From the NCBI GenBank assembly GCA_963769905.1, contig CAVYNG010000002.1, positions 682,001-746,000 of the forward strand: a stretch of DNA of 64,000 nt, read 5' to 3'. The stretch comes from Bog-756 sp963769905. GTDB taxonomy: Bacteria > Actinomycetota > Acidimicrobiia > Acidimicrobiales > RAAP-2. The notes below the pieces were generated by a model. It was given only the letters and a program-made list of their open reading frames with translations, searched no databases and was not told the DNA's origin. The translations under genes were made by a program, and so were the position numbers. Below, piece after piece: positions 7,972-15,956 of the stretch (its first letter is position 1; the number at the start of each line of letters is the position of its first letter).

Positions 7972-8608
7972 GAGGCCAGGGTACACCGGTCCCCGTGCCC
8001 GCCTACCGCCGCAGCCAGCTGCTCGGGCGTTGGCGTCGGCGTGGGGAAGAACTGGCGGTCCAGACTGCCCCTCACCCGGAGAGCGCAGTAGCCATGGGCA
8101 AGCGACCACGCCGCGGCGACGATGGAATGGGTGTCTCGATCGGTCCGCCACCCGGCCCGCTGGCTCGCCCCGATCAGCAGGTAGAGCGAGAGGATGAGCC
8201 TGTCTTCCGCAGCTGTGATACGGCGATCCTCCGAGCGGAACAGGGTCGGACGGCTCATGACCTCGAAGCGAGCGGGATGTTCGGCCGCGAACTCGGCGTA
8301 GAGCCTTGCGACGGTGCCGAGGTGGTCCTTTTGCTGCTCGGTTCGGTCGAACGCCGCTTCCGTGACTCGGTCAGCGAGGAGTTGGAAACCTCCGGCCGCG
8401 AGAACGGTGAAAAGGCCTTTCTTGTTCCCGAAGTAGTGCGCGGGCGCGGCCCACGAGACCCCGACCCGTCGGGCGACCGCTCTTAGGTCAGGTGCTCTGC
8501 GCCGTCCGCCTCGATGAGCTCGAGCGCGGTGTCGAGGAGGTCGCGGTGGAGACCGCCGCCGTAGTGCGAGCCGACGGGGCGCCGTGCCTCGCAAAGAGTG
8601 TTCGACAT
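7941..8608 (-). pseudogene. TetR-family regulator interrupted by a one-base frameshift
   Basis: An ATG at 8608, with GGAGAGGAAG just upstream, opens a frame reading MSNTLCEARRPVGSHYGG, then LLDTALELIEADGAEHLT, which stops at TAA (8483-8485). The TetR helix-turn-helix continues in another frame as LRAVARRVGVSWAAPAHYF, GNKKGLFTVLAAGG and a full ligand-binding domain ending at 7941. The expected protein is EHLT-LRAVARRVG, so one base is missing near 8484-8486, within helix 2 of the DNA-binding domain. This is either a true inactivating mutation or a sequencing or assembly error. Upstream of the copper monooxygenase gene, it may once have regulated it. Confidence 0.75.
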
Positions 8609-8694
8609 CGATCTTCCTCTCCGTTGTCGATCTGTCGAAATCGAGTCTGATTGACCGCCGAGGCTCGTCTGGCGGGGGCTCGCCGTATCAACCC

Positions 8695-8729
8695 TCCCGA
8701 AAAGGTTGACGGTGACAAACTTTTCGGGA
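8695..8729. promoter_or_regulatory. Inverted repeat between tetR and the DJ-1 gene
   Basis: TCCCGAAAAGGTTG (8695-8708) and CAAACTTTTCGGGA (8716-8729) form 14-base arms with one mismatch around a 7-base spacer. The site sits about 90 bases from the tetR start and about 80 from the divergent DJ-1 start. It is a good candidate operator for the adjacent TetR-family gene, or alternatively an RNA hairpin. Confidence 0.5.
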
Positions 8730-8805
8730 ACGGACACTGCCACGGGGGTGCGTCGCCGCCGAGTCGTCCTACGCCGAGCGGCCGAAGAGCTGCGATGATC
8801 TCCGC

Positions 8806-9459
8806 ATGGCCGATGACACGCTCCGGGTCGCGATCCCGCTCTTCCCCGGTTTCACCGCCCTCGACGCGATCGGCCCTTACGAGGTGCTCCAGAGGGTGCC
8901 CACGATCGACGTCACCTTCGTCGGTCAGCGAACGGGCGAAATCCGCAGCGACAATGGCATGCTCGGCGTCGTCGCGGACGCGACCTTCGCCGAGCTGATC
9001 CATCCCGACGTCCTGGTCTTTCCCGGCGGGATCGGGACCCGACCGCTGACGAAGGACGAGGACGTGCTCGGTTGGGTGCGCGAAGCCCATGGATCCACCC
9101 GGCTCACGACCTCGGTCTGTACCGGATCGCTCGTCCTCGCCGCGGCCGGTCTTCTCGAGGGGCTTACTGCGACCACCCATTGGGCCTCCTACGCGGAGCT
9201 CGGGGCCTTGGGTGCGATCCCGGTCGACGAACGGGTGGTCGAGCACCTCGACCGTCGGATCGTGACGGCGGCGGGCGTCTCGAGCGGCATCGACATGGCT
9301 CTGCGGCTGCTCGAGGTGCTGGTCGACCGCACGGCCGGGGAGGCGGCACAACTGATGATCGAGTACGACCCGCAGCCCCCATTCGATCGAGGATCGCTTC
9401 CGAAGGCCGACGAAGCAGTCCTGGACCGAGTCGTCGAGTACGCCCAGTCGCGCCGATAG
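8806..9459 (+). CDS. DJ-1/PfpI-family protein, isonitrile hydratase-like
   Basis: A 217-residue cytosolic flavodoxin-like protein of the ThiJ/PfpI superfamily. The nucleophile elbow is TTSVCTGSLVLAAAGLL with Cys105. The N-terminal strand VAIPLFPGFTALDAIGPYEVL has Asp20 where isonitrile hydratase (InhA) has its catalytic Asp, and THWAS follows the elbow as in that subfamily. It may hydrate isonitriles or act as a stress-related glyoxalase or deglycase-like protein. It is divergent from the tetR remnant and shares its inverted-repeat region. The substrate is not determinable from sequence alone. Confidence 0.8.
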   Translation: MADDTLRVAIPLFPGFTALDAIGPYEVLQRVPTIDVTFVGQRTGEIRSDNGMLGVVADATFAELIHPDVLVFPGGIGTRPLTKDEDVLGWVREAHGSTRLTTSVCTGSLVLAAAGLLEGLTATTHWASYAELGALGAIPVDERVVEHLDRRIVTAAGVSSGIDMALRLLEVLVDRTAGEAAQLMIEYDPQPPFDRGSLPKADEAVLDRVVEYAQSRR

Positions 9460-9488
9460 CGATCGCCAAGCCGCCGGTCGAGGTCCAA

Positions 9489-9506
9489 GCCTGCTGACGC
9501 GCAGGC
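9489..9506. terminator. Hairpin between convergent genes
   Basis: GCCTGC (9489-9494) and GCAGGC (9501-9506) form a perfect 6-bp stem with a 6-base loop in the short gap between the convergent DJ-1 gene and the GGDEF-EAL gene. No U-run follows, so this is a weak terminator candidate. Confidence 0.3.
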
Positions 9507-9525
9507 AAAGGAGGCGAGTCGAACC

Positions 9526-11847
9526 TCAGTGCCGGGCGGACACCGAGCGGGACCGACCGGGTGCCGCGAGCAGTGACTCGATGGCGGTCGGTTCGACCGG
9601 ACGCGAGAAGAAGAACCCCTGCCCGGTCTCACAGCGCTCGGCACGGAGGATCTCGAGCTGCGAGTCGTCCTCGATCCCCTCGGCCAGGGTGGTCAGCCCG
9701 AGCGTCCTGCCCAGCTCGACGAGCGTGTGGACCAACGCAGCGGCGTCGTGGCTGCCGTCCATCTCAGCGACGAAGGACCGGTCGATCTTCAAGACGTCCA
9801 CCGGGAACTGACGAAGGTAGGCGAGCGACGAGTACCCGGTCCCGAAGTCGTCGATCGCCAGCATGACCCCGATCTCCTTGAGCCGGCGCAGCCGCGCCAC
9901 GGTCGCGTTGGCATCGCGCATCAGGGTCGACTCGGTGACCTCGATGACGAGCGAGCTCGGTTCCAAGCCGTTCTTGGCGAGCGCCGCGTTGACGTCTGCG
10001 ACGAACGAATCGGTCTCGAGCTGGCGCATCGAGGCGTTCACCGACATGGTGAGCCGATGACCCAGCCGCTGCCATTGGGCGGCTTGCGCGCAGGCCTCCT
10101 CGAGCACCCAGCGGCCGACGTCGACGATCATCCCGTAGTCCTCGAGGATCGGAATGAAGTCGTTCGGGGGGATCACGCCGCGGGTCGGGTGCTGCCAGCG
10201 GAGCAGAGCCTCCACGCCTTCGAGGCGGACGCTGTCGAGGTCGAAGATCGGCTGATACAAGAGGAAGAACTGGCCAGCTGCGAGGGCTGCACTGAGATCC
10301 GACTTGAGCTCCAGACGGTCGAGCGCCGCGGATTGCATGGCGGGCTCGAAGAGGACGGCGCAATCCCTCCCCGCGGCCTTCGCCCGATAGAGGGCGATGT
10401 CGGCGTCACGGAGCAACTCGGGGGCCGAGTTGCGGTCGCCGGTGGCGATGCCGATGCTCGCGCTCACGGTGATCGGCATCCCCTCGAAGCCGTCGACCTC
10501 GAAGGGCACCCGGAGTGCCTCGCGGATCCGATCGGCCACGGTCAGCGGTCCACCGATCAGGGCGATCCCTTCGGTCAGGATCACGAACTCGTCCCCACCG
10601 ATCCGGCCCACCGTGTCGCTCGCCCGCAGCAAACCCGTGAACCGGTCGGCCACTGCCTTCAACAGCCTGTCGCCGGCCTCGTGGCCGAGCGAGTCGTTGG
10701 CGTCCTTGAAGTTGTCGAGGTCGATGAAGAAGGCGGCAACCGGGTCGCACACCCGCCTCGATCGGATCAGCATCTGCTCGGCCCGGTCGAGGATCAACTG
10801 GCGGTTCGCCAATCCGGTCAACGGGTCGTGCAGTGCCCGATGGGCGAGGAGAGCCTCGAATTCCTTGCGCTCGGTGATGTCGCGCACGTTGGCGACGAAT
10901 CCATCGACCGATGGCCGGTCGCGCTGGTCGCTCAAGACGGCCTCGACGTCGCACCAGGTCCCGTCCTTGCGCACCATCCGGGCTTGGAAACTCACCCCCT
11001 CTCTGTCGGTGTCGTCATGGTCGCCGAGGACGGTCCTCGCCAGGTCGTGGTCGTCGGGATGCACGAAGTTGAGCGCTGGCTGACCTGTCATCTCGTCCGG
11101 TTGGAGGTCGAAGAGCCCGATGACCGCAGGGCTTGCGTAGACGAGGACCCCCAACTTGTCGATGACGATGGTCGCGTCGGAGGAGTTCTGGATGAGCGAG
11201 CGGAATCGGTCCTCCCTCAGGCGGAGGGAGGCCTCGGCTTCCTCCTTCTGCTGCATCGTGACTCCGGCCATCCGGACGATGAACACGAGGACGAAGGCGC
11301 CCATCCCTGCGAGCGCATTGGCCTGTGTGACGGTGAGGACAGACGGCAGCCAGTCCAGAGTGAGGTACACCTGCCCGATGGTGATCCCGACGAGACTCCA
11401 GAGCGCGGTGATGCGCCAGACCCGAGAGCCGTCGTGCGCGACGTTCTCGATCGCCAGGAATGCGAATGCCATCGTGAGCACCGATCCCCACCCGGACAGG
11501 TAGATGACGACGGTCACCGCCGCGGCCTGCACGGCGACGCGGAGGTTGAGGCCTGCCCATCCCGGGTAGTGGTGGTAGACGCCGTCGACGACGAGGTTGG
11601 AGACGGGTATGGCGACGAAGACGATGGCCCACACCCAGAGCGGCTCGCGCACCACGAGGTTGAAGTGCATGAGGACGATCAGCACGACGAACGCCGCCGG
11701 ACCCATGAGGTATGCGAGGAGGGAGGGGTTCAGGCGTGGCAACGACCTGTCGGTGTCGGGACGCGCAGCCGCACGCCAGGAGCTCGTCGCCGTCCCTTCC
11801 GGCAGGTGCTCGGTGTTTCCCTCCGCGCGTCCGCCGGTGTGCGACAT
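9526..11847 (-). CDS. Membrane PAS-GGDEF-EAL cyclic-di-GMP enzyme
   Basis: A 773-residue protein with about six to seven TM segments (residues 45-210), a short coiled stretch, a PAS domain (about 235-350, starting RFRSLIQNSSDATIVIDK), a GGDEF domain and an EAL domain. The GGDEF motif is intact (RIGGDEFVIL) and is preceded by an inhibitory-site RASD five residues upstream. The EAL domain keeps EALLRW, DDFGTGYSSL and LKIDRSF, so both cyclase and phosphodiesterase activity are possible. The start at 11847 is chosen because upstream in-frame sequence is unlike the family. It is monocistronic and probably tunes the surface-polysaccharide or biofilm state. Confidence 0.88.
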   Translation of the reverse strand: MSHTGGRAEGNTEHLPEGTATSSWRAAARPDTDRSLPRLNPSLLAYLMGPAAFVVLIVLMHFNLVVREPLWVWAIVFVAIPVSNLVVDGVYHHYPGWAGLNLRVAVQAAAVTVVIYLSGWGSVLTMAFAFLAIENVAHDGSRVWRITALWSLVGITIGQVYLTLDWLPSVLTVTQANALAGMGAFVLVFIVRMAGVTMQQKEEAEASLRLREDRFRSLIQNSSDATIVIDKLGVLVYASPAVIGLFDLQPDEMTGQPALNFVHPDDHDLARTVLGDHDDTDREGVSFQARMVRKDGTWCDVEAVLSDQRDRPSVDGFVANVRDITERKEFEALLAHRALHDPLTGLANRQLILDRAEQMLIRSRRVCDPVAAFFIDLDNFKDANDSLGHEAGDRLLKAVADRFTGLLRASDTVGRIGGDEFVILTEGIALIGGPLTVADRIREALRVPFEVDGFEGMPITVSASIGIATGDRNSAPELLRDADIALYRAKAAGRDCAVLFEPAMQSAALDRLELKSDLSAALAAGQFFLLYQPIFDLDSVRLEGVEALLRWQHPTRGVIPPNDFIPILEDYGMIVDVGRWVLEEACAQAAQWQRLGHRLTMSVNASMRQLETDSFVADVNAALAKNGLEPSSLVIEVTESTLMRDANATVARLRRLKEIGVMLAIDDFGTGYSSLAYLRQFPVDVLKIDRSFVAEMDGSHDAAALVHTLVELGRTLGLTTLAEGIEDDSQLEILRAERCETGQGFFFSRPVEPTAIESLLAAPGRSRSVSARH

Positions 11848-12164
11848 TCCAGGCCCCTGGCTTTCGGTGCTCTCGTCCCTGGTCTTTTGTCGACCGGTTC
11901 GGGGTCCACCTTGAACCGTCAGGCGCCTCTGCGGCCTCGACGATCGGCCTCTGGGGCCGACTGGTCGAATGTGGCGCCGATTCGGCCAGGTCAGCCCCCT
12001 GACCTGCCGTTTGGCCGGATCCACCGTTATACTTGGAGTGTTCGCAGTGCGTCTGTCGGAGCGCAGCAGGGGGAACACCGATGGGGCGGCGGGGCAACGA
12101 GTTCGTGTGAGCCCTGGCCTGACGCCACCGCGACGGGTACATGCCACCATGAAGGGGCCTTCGG
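11848..12164. other. Intergenic region between divergent genes
   Basis: 317 bases separate the leftward GGDEF-EAL gene from the rightward GYWLV-repeat gene. Only a TATACT at 12028-12033, a possible -10 element for the rightward gene, stands out. No convincing -35, RNA gene or reading frame was seen. Confidence 0.35.
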
Positions 12165-13838
12165 ATGAAGAGCTGGGCGCAGGGATTGAAGCAGTGGGCG
12201 CTGTGGCTCCTCGGCGAGGGATCCCTGCCCGGCGTGCAGGCGAGAAAAATCCTTGCGGGAACCTTGGCAGGCGTCGCGGTCCTGATTACCGCGGTCGTGC
12301 TCGTGTCGGGGAGTTCTCCTACCCCAGGCAACGCCGCGCCGAAGAGTTCGACCAACGCCACGAGCGGTTCGGGTTCCGACTTGTCCGCGGGGTCCGGCGA
12401 CTCGAGCGACAACTCTGGTTCCAGCTCCGGTTCCGGCTCGGGCAGCTCGACGACGGCAGCGGGAAGTTCCTCGAAGTCCGGTCACTCCCGGTCCGGCCGC
12501 GACGGCACACACAACCGCAACCGGACGTCGCGCTCAGGAGGGAAGTCCTCGACCAGCACGACCAAGCCGAAGAATTCCTCGAGAAATTCGCTGCCGTCGA
12601 CGCCCAACTCGTCGGCTCCGCTCGCCGTGACCAGTACCTCGCCGCTGGACGCGTCACCGGCCCTGTCGTCCCTCGAGGCTGCCCTTGCGGCGCCGAACGC
12701 CGGGGGCGCCTCCACAGCTGCGGGCGGCGCGCAGCTGGAGGCTCCGAACGTGTCGTTCGGCGGGCCCTCGTCCGCCGCTCCCACCGTTCCGTCGGCGCCG
12801 GCGGCGACCAAGGCGACTGCCAACCGCGGCTGGTCGCGGGTGAGCTGGAAGCCTGGTTCGGCCGGTGGTTCCGCGATCCTCGGCTACGACGTGTACACCG
12901 GGACGGTCTCGGGTGCCGAGAAGTCGGTCCCGTCCAACGGCGGCGTCTTGATCACCGGTAATTCCTACGTGGTCGACGGGCTCGCTGTGGGTCGGCCGTA
13001 CTACTTCACCGTGGTGGCGGTGAATGCGATCGGGCCGTCGGCGCCTTCCGACGAGGTCGCGGCTGCATCGTCGCCCGGGTACCGGTCGGTGGGGGTCCTC
13101 CAGACGCCGGTCGTCGGCATGGCGGCCAACCCGGCCGGCACCGGGTACTGGCTGGCCAACTCCTATGGCGCGGTCTCCGCACACGGAGCAGCGAACAACT
13201 ACGGGTCGACCGCGGAGTTCGAACTCGCGGCGCCGATCGACGAGATCGTGTCCACTCCCGACGGCAAGGGCTACTGGTTGATCGGGAGCGATGGCGGCGT
13301 CTTCGCCTTCGGCGATGCTCACTTCTACGGCTCGATGAGCGGTAAGGACCTCAACGCGATCATCGTCGGAATGGCACCGACCTCCGACGGCAACGGCTAC
13401 TGGTTGATCGGGAGCGATGGCGGCGTCTTCGCCTTCGGTGACGCGGGGTACTTCGGCTCGATGGGCGGCCAGTCGCTCGCACACCAGGTGGTCGGTATCG
13501 CCGCGGACTCGGCCACCGGCGGATACTGGGAGGTGGCGTCGGACGGCACGGTCTACTCGTTCCATGCACCCGCCCTCGGCTCGGTGGCGGGCAAGCCGTT
13601 GAGCCAACCGGTCGTCGGCGTCGTTGCCGCGCCGGGTGGCGGTGGCTACTGGGAGGTCTGCGCCGACGGTGGCGTCTTCGCCTTCGGCACCGCCGGATTC
13701 CACGGCTCGACCGCCGGCGACGGCCTCAGCGCCCCGATCGCCGGGATGGCGGTCGACGCGGCGAACGGCGGCTACTGGCTGGTCGGGTGGGACGGCGGGG
13801 TGTTCTCCTTCGGAACACCATTCCACGGGGCCGGCTGA
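12165..13838 (+). CDS. Membrane-anchored Ser-rich protein with FN3 domain and six GYWLV-type repeats
   Basis: A 557-residue protein. Residues 28-47 form an N-terminal TM anchor, followed by a Ser/Gly/Thr-rich linker to about 160 and an FN3-like domain (about 207-298, with ILGYDVYTG and YYFTVVAVNAIGPSAPS). Six repeats of about 42 residues start near residue 326, with cores GYWLIGSDGGVFAFGDA and GYWEVASDGT. The repeats look like blades of a propeller and occur again in the 43182-47384 protein. It is probably a surface-exposed adhesion or binding protein. The start is ATG 12165 with a purine-rich AAGGGG upstream. Confidence 0.75.
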   Translation: MKSWAQGLKQWALWLLGEGSLPGVQARKILAGTLAGVAVLITAVVLVSGSSPTPGNAAPKSSTNATSGSGSDLSAGSGDSSDNSGSSSGSGSGSSTTAAGSSSKSGHSRSGRDGTHNRNRTSRSGGKSSTSTTKPKNSSRNSLPSTPNSSAPLAVTSTSPLDASPALSSLEAALAAPNAGGASTAAGGAQLEAPNVSFGGPSSAAPTVPSAPAATKATANRGWSRVSWKPGSAGGSAILGYDVYTGTVSGAEKSVPSNGGVLITGNSYVVDGLAVGRPYYFTVVAVNAIGPSAPSDEVAAASSPGYRSVGVLQTPVVGMAANPAGTGYWLANSYGAVSAHGAANNYGSTAEFELAAPIDEIVSTPDGKGYWLIGSDGGVFAFGDAHFYGSMSGKDLNAIIVGMAPTSDGNGYWLIGSDGGVFAFGDAGYFGSMGGQSLAHQVVGIAADSATGGYWEVASDGTVYSFHAPALGSVAGKPLSQPVVGVVAAPGGGGYWEVCADGGVFAFGTAGFHGSTAGDGLSAPIAGMAVDAANGGYWLVGWDGGVFSFGTPFHGAG

Positions 13839-13862
13839 CCTCTCTGCTCCTCACCGATGCGG

Positions 13863-15230
13863 TCAGATCCGCTTCCACGCCTCCGCGAGGACGTCGTGGA
13901 GGATCGAGGCGATGAGCTCGAACTCCTCCTCGCCGCAGATGAGCGGTGGCGCTAGCTGGACGACCGGGTCGCCGCGATCGTCGGCGCGACAGATGAGACC
14001 GGCCTCGTAGAGCGCGCCGGAGAGAAAGCCGCGCAACAGGCGTTCGGACTCGTCGTCGTCGAAGGTCTCGCGAGTGTCCTTGTCCTTGACCAACTCGATG
14101 GCCCAGAAGTAGCCCGCGCCGCGGATGTCACCCACGATCGGGAGATCGGCCAAAGTCTCGAGCGCCGCACGGAAGCGCGGCTCGTTGGTCCGGACGTGTT
14201 CGAGGATGTGGTCCTTCTCGAAGGCGTCGAGGTTGGCGAGCCCGACTGCAGCACTCACCGGGTGTCCGGCAAAGGTGATTCCGTGGAGGAAGCTGGCGCC
14301 GTGCAGGAACGGCTCGATCAGGCGGTCGCTCACCGCGAGCGCCCCGAGCGGTGAGTAGCCGCTGGTCAGACCCTTCGCCATGGTGATCATGTCTGGGCGG
14401 TACTCGTAGCGCTCGGCACCGAACCAGTGCCCGAGCCGGCCGAACCCGCAGATCACCTCGTCGGAGACGAGGAGGACGCCGTGGCGGTCGCAGATCTCAC
14501 GGACCCGCTCGAAGTACCCCGGCGGGGGAGGGAAGCATCCCCCCGCGTTCTGGACCGGCTCGAGGAAGACCGCGGCGACGGTCGTCGGCCCCTCGATGAG
14601 GATCGCCTGCTCGATGGCGTCCGCTGCCCACCGTCCGAACGCGTCGAGATCGTCGGCGAAATAGGGGGCTCGGTAGAAGTTGGTGTTGGGCACCTTGATC
14701 GCACCCGGCACGAGGGGCTCGAAGGGGATCTTGATGTCGGTGAACCCGGTGATCGAGAGCGCGCCCATCGTCGCGCCGTGGTAGGCGATGCTCCGGCTGA
14801 TCACCTTGAGCCGCTCCGGTTCGCCGGTGAGCCGGAAGTACTGACGGGCCAGCTTCCAGGCCGACTCGACCGCCTCCGAACCGCCGGTGGTGAAGAAGAT
14901 CCGGTTGCAGTCCCCAGGGGTGAGGCCCGCCAAACGGTCGGCCAGGTCGACCGCGGAGGGGTGGGCGTAGCTCCAGATCGGGAAGTACGCGAGCTCGCTG
15001 GCCTGGCGGGCGCCAGCTTCCACAAGATCTCGGCGTCCGTGGCCGATCTGGCTGGTGAAGAGGCCGGAAAGGCCGTCGAGGTAGCGCTTGCCGTGCTCGT
15101 CGTAGACCCAGCTGCCCTCACCGCGGACGATCACCGGGATCGCACCGGCTCCCCCCTCGGTCATCCGGGTGAAGTGCATCCACAGGTGACGCTGTGCGCG
15201 TTCTTGTAGCGCGTCGGGTGGGCCGGTCAT
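13863..15230 (-). CDS. Class III aminotransferase (omega-amino acid/putrescine:pyruvate type)
   Basis: A 455-residue PLP enzyme of aminotransferase class III. FFTTGGSEAVESAWKLARQY binds cofactor phosphate, LLVSDEVICGFGRLG holds Asp257, and MAKGLTSGYSPLGA holds the Schiff-base Lys286. Length and motifs fit omega-amino-acid or polyamine transaminases using pyruvate. The ATG at 15230 overlaps the Lrp stop codon (ATGA), so the two genes are co-translated. The divergent aldehyde dehydrogenase and alanine dehydrogenase would oxidise the semialdehyde product and recycle the alanine formed, which supports amine catabolism. The exact substrate is inference. Confidence 0.85.
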   Translation of the reverse strand: MTGPPDALQERAQRHLWMHFTRMTEGGAGAIPVIVRGEGSWVYDEHGKRYLDGLSGLFTSQIGHGRRDLVEAGARQASELAYFPIWSYAHPSAVDLADRLAGLTPGDCNRIFFTTGGSEAVESAWKLARQYFRLTGEPERLKVISRSIAYHGATMGALSITGFTDIKIPFEPLVPGAIKVPNTNFYRAPYFADDLDAFGRWAADAIEQAILIEGPTTVAAVFLEPVQNAGGCFPPPPGYFERVREICDRHGVLLVSDEVICGFGRLGHWFGAERYEYRPDMITMAKGLTSGYSPLGALAVSDRLIEPFLHGASFLHGITFAGHPVSAAVGLANLDAFEKDHILEHVRTNEPRFRAALETLADLPIVGDIRGAGYFWAIELVKDKDTRETFDDDESERLLRGFLSGALYEAGLICRADDRGDPVVQLAPPLICGEEEFELIASILHDVLAEAWKRI

Positions 15231-15706
15231 CTGGTGCCCCATGCGTAGGTTTGCTTGATCAGCTTGAGGTACATGAAAGTCTCGAGATCCCGCACACCGG
15301 GGATCATCCGGATGACGCCATTCAGGAGCTCGAGCACCGCGTCCTCGTGCTCGCACACCAGCTCGATCAGGATGTCGAAGGAACCCGCGCACATGACCAC
15401 GTACTCGATCTTGTCGACTGCGGCAAGGCGCTCGGCAACCACTCTGACGTCGCCGTCCACGCGTATCCCGACCATCGCCTGGCTACGGAAGCCAACCTGG
15501 AGCGGATCGGTGACGGCGACGATCTGGACGATCCCCGCGTCGCGCAGCTTCTGGACCCGCTGGCGCACGGCCGCCTCGGACAGGCCGACCGCTTCGGCGA
15601 TCGACCCGTAGGTGCGCCGGCCGTCCTGCTGGAGCTCCTCGACGATCGCCTTGTTCACCGCGTCGAGGAGCCCGTTGGCGGTCGGGGCTGGGCTCGGTGA
15701 TGTCAT
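15227..15706 (-). CDS. Lrp/AsnC-family regulator
   Basis: A 159-residue protein with an N-terminal winged helix-turn-helix (IVEELQQDGRRTYGSIAEAV, then GLSEAAVRQRVQKLRDAGIV) and a C-terminal RAM/ACT-like domain (AMVGIRVDGDVRVVAERLAA to VRDLETFMYLKLIKQTYAWG). Such proteins sense amino acids. It is the first gene of the leftward aminotransferase operon and divergent from the aldehyde dehydrogenase gene, an arrangement typical of a local regulator of amine or amino-acid degradation. Confidence 0.85.
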   Translation of the reverse strand: MTSPSPAPTANGLLDAVNKAIVEELQQDGRRTYGSIAEAVGLSEAAVRQRVQKLRDAGIVQIVAVTDPLQVGFRSQAMVGIRVDGDVRVVAERLAAVDKIEYVVMCAGSFDILIELVCEHEDAVLELLNGVIRMIPGVRDLETFMYLKLIKQTYAWGTR

Positions 15707-15956
15707 GCCGGGATGTCCTTGGTCGGGGTGGCCGACGTTCACCGAGCCACCGGTCTCATGGGCTGCTCGCCGGCCAGTTATAGCAGTTAGCGCGGTGATG
15801 GGTCGGAAATTCGAAGGAAATCGAAGTGAAAGTCGCCTCTCAGGGAGGAAAAGCTTGTCCGTGGGCACCGACTTCCGCCACTATGGCCTCAGCGTCGCGC
15901 CATCGGCTGAGCGGCAGAGTGCCCCGACCGGTCGACCGAGAGCTCTGGGAGGGTCC

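Noticed and set aside
8720..8760. ECF-sigma promoter GGGAAC with a CGTC at about 19 bases
   Set aside because: The spacing is too long for the usual GGAAC-CGTT pair and the second copy of the motif at 37200 lacks any -10 partner.
9727..12168. An 813-residue frame on the plus strand
   Set aside because: It is the antisense of the PAS-GGDEF-EAL gene, whose protein has clear domains; the plus-strand product is low-complexity and acidic with no motif.
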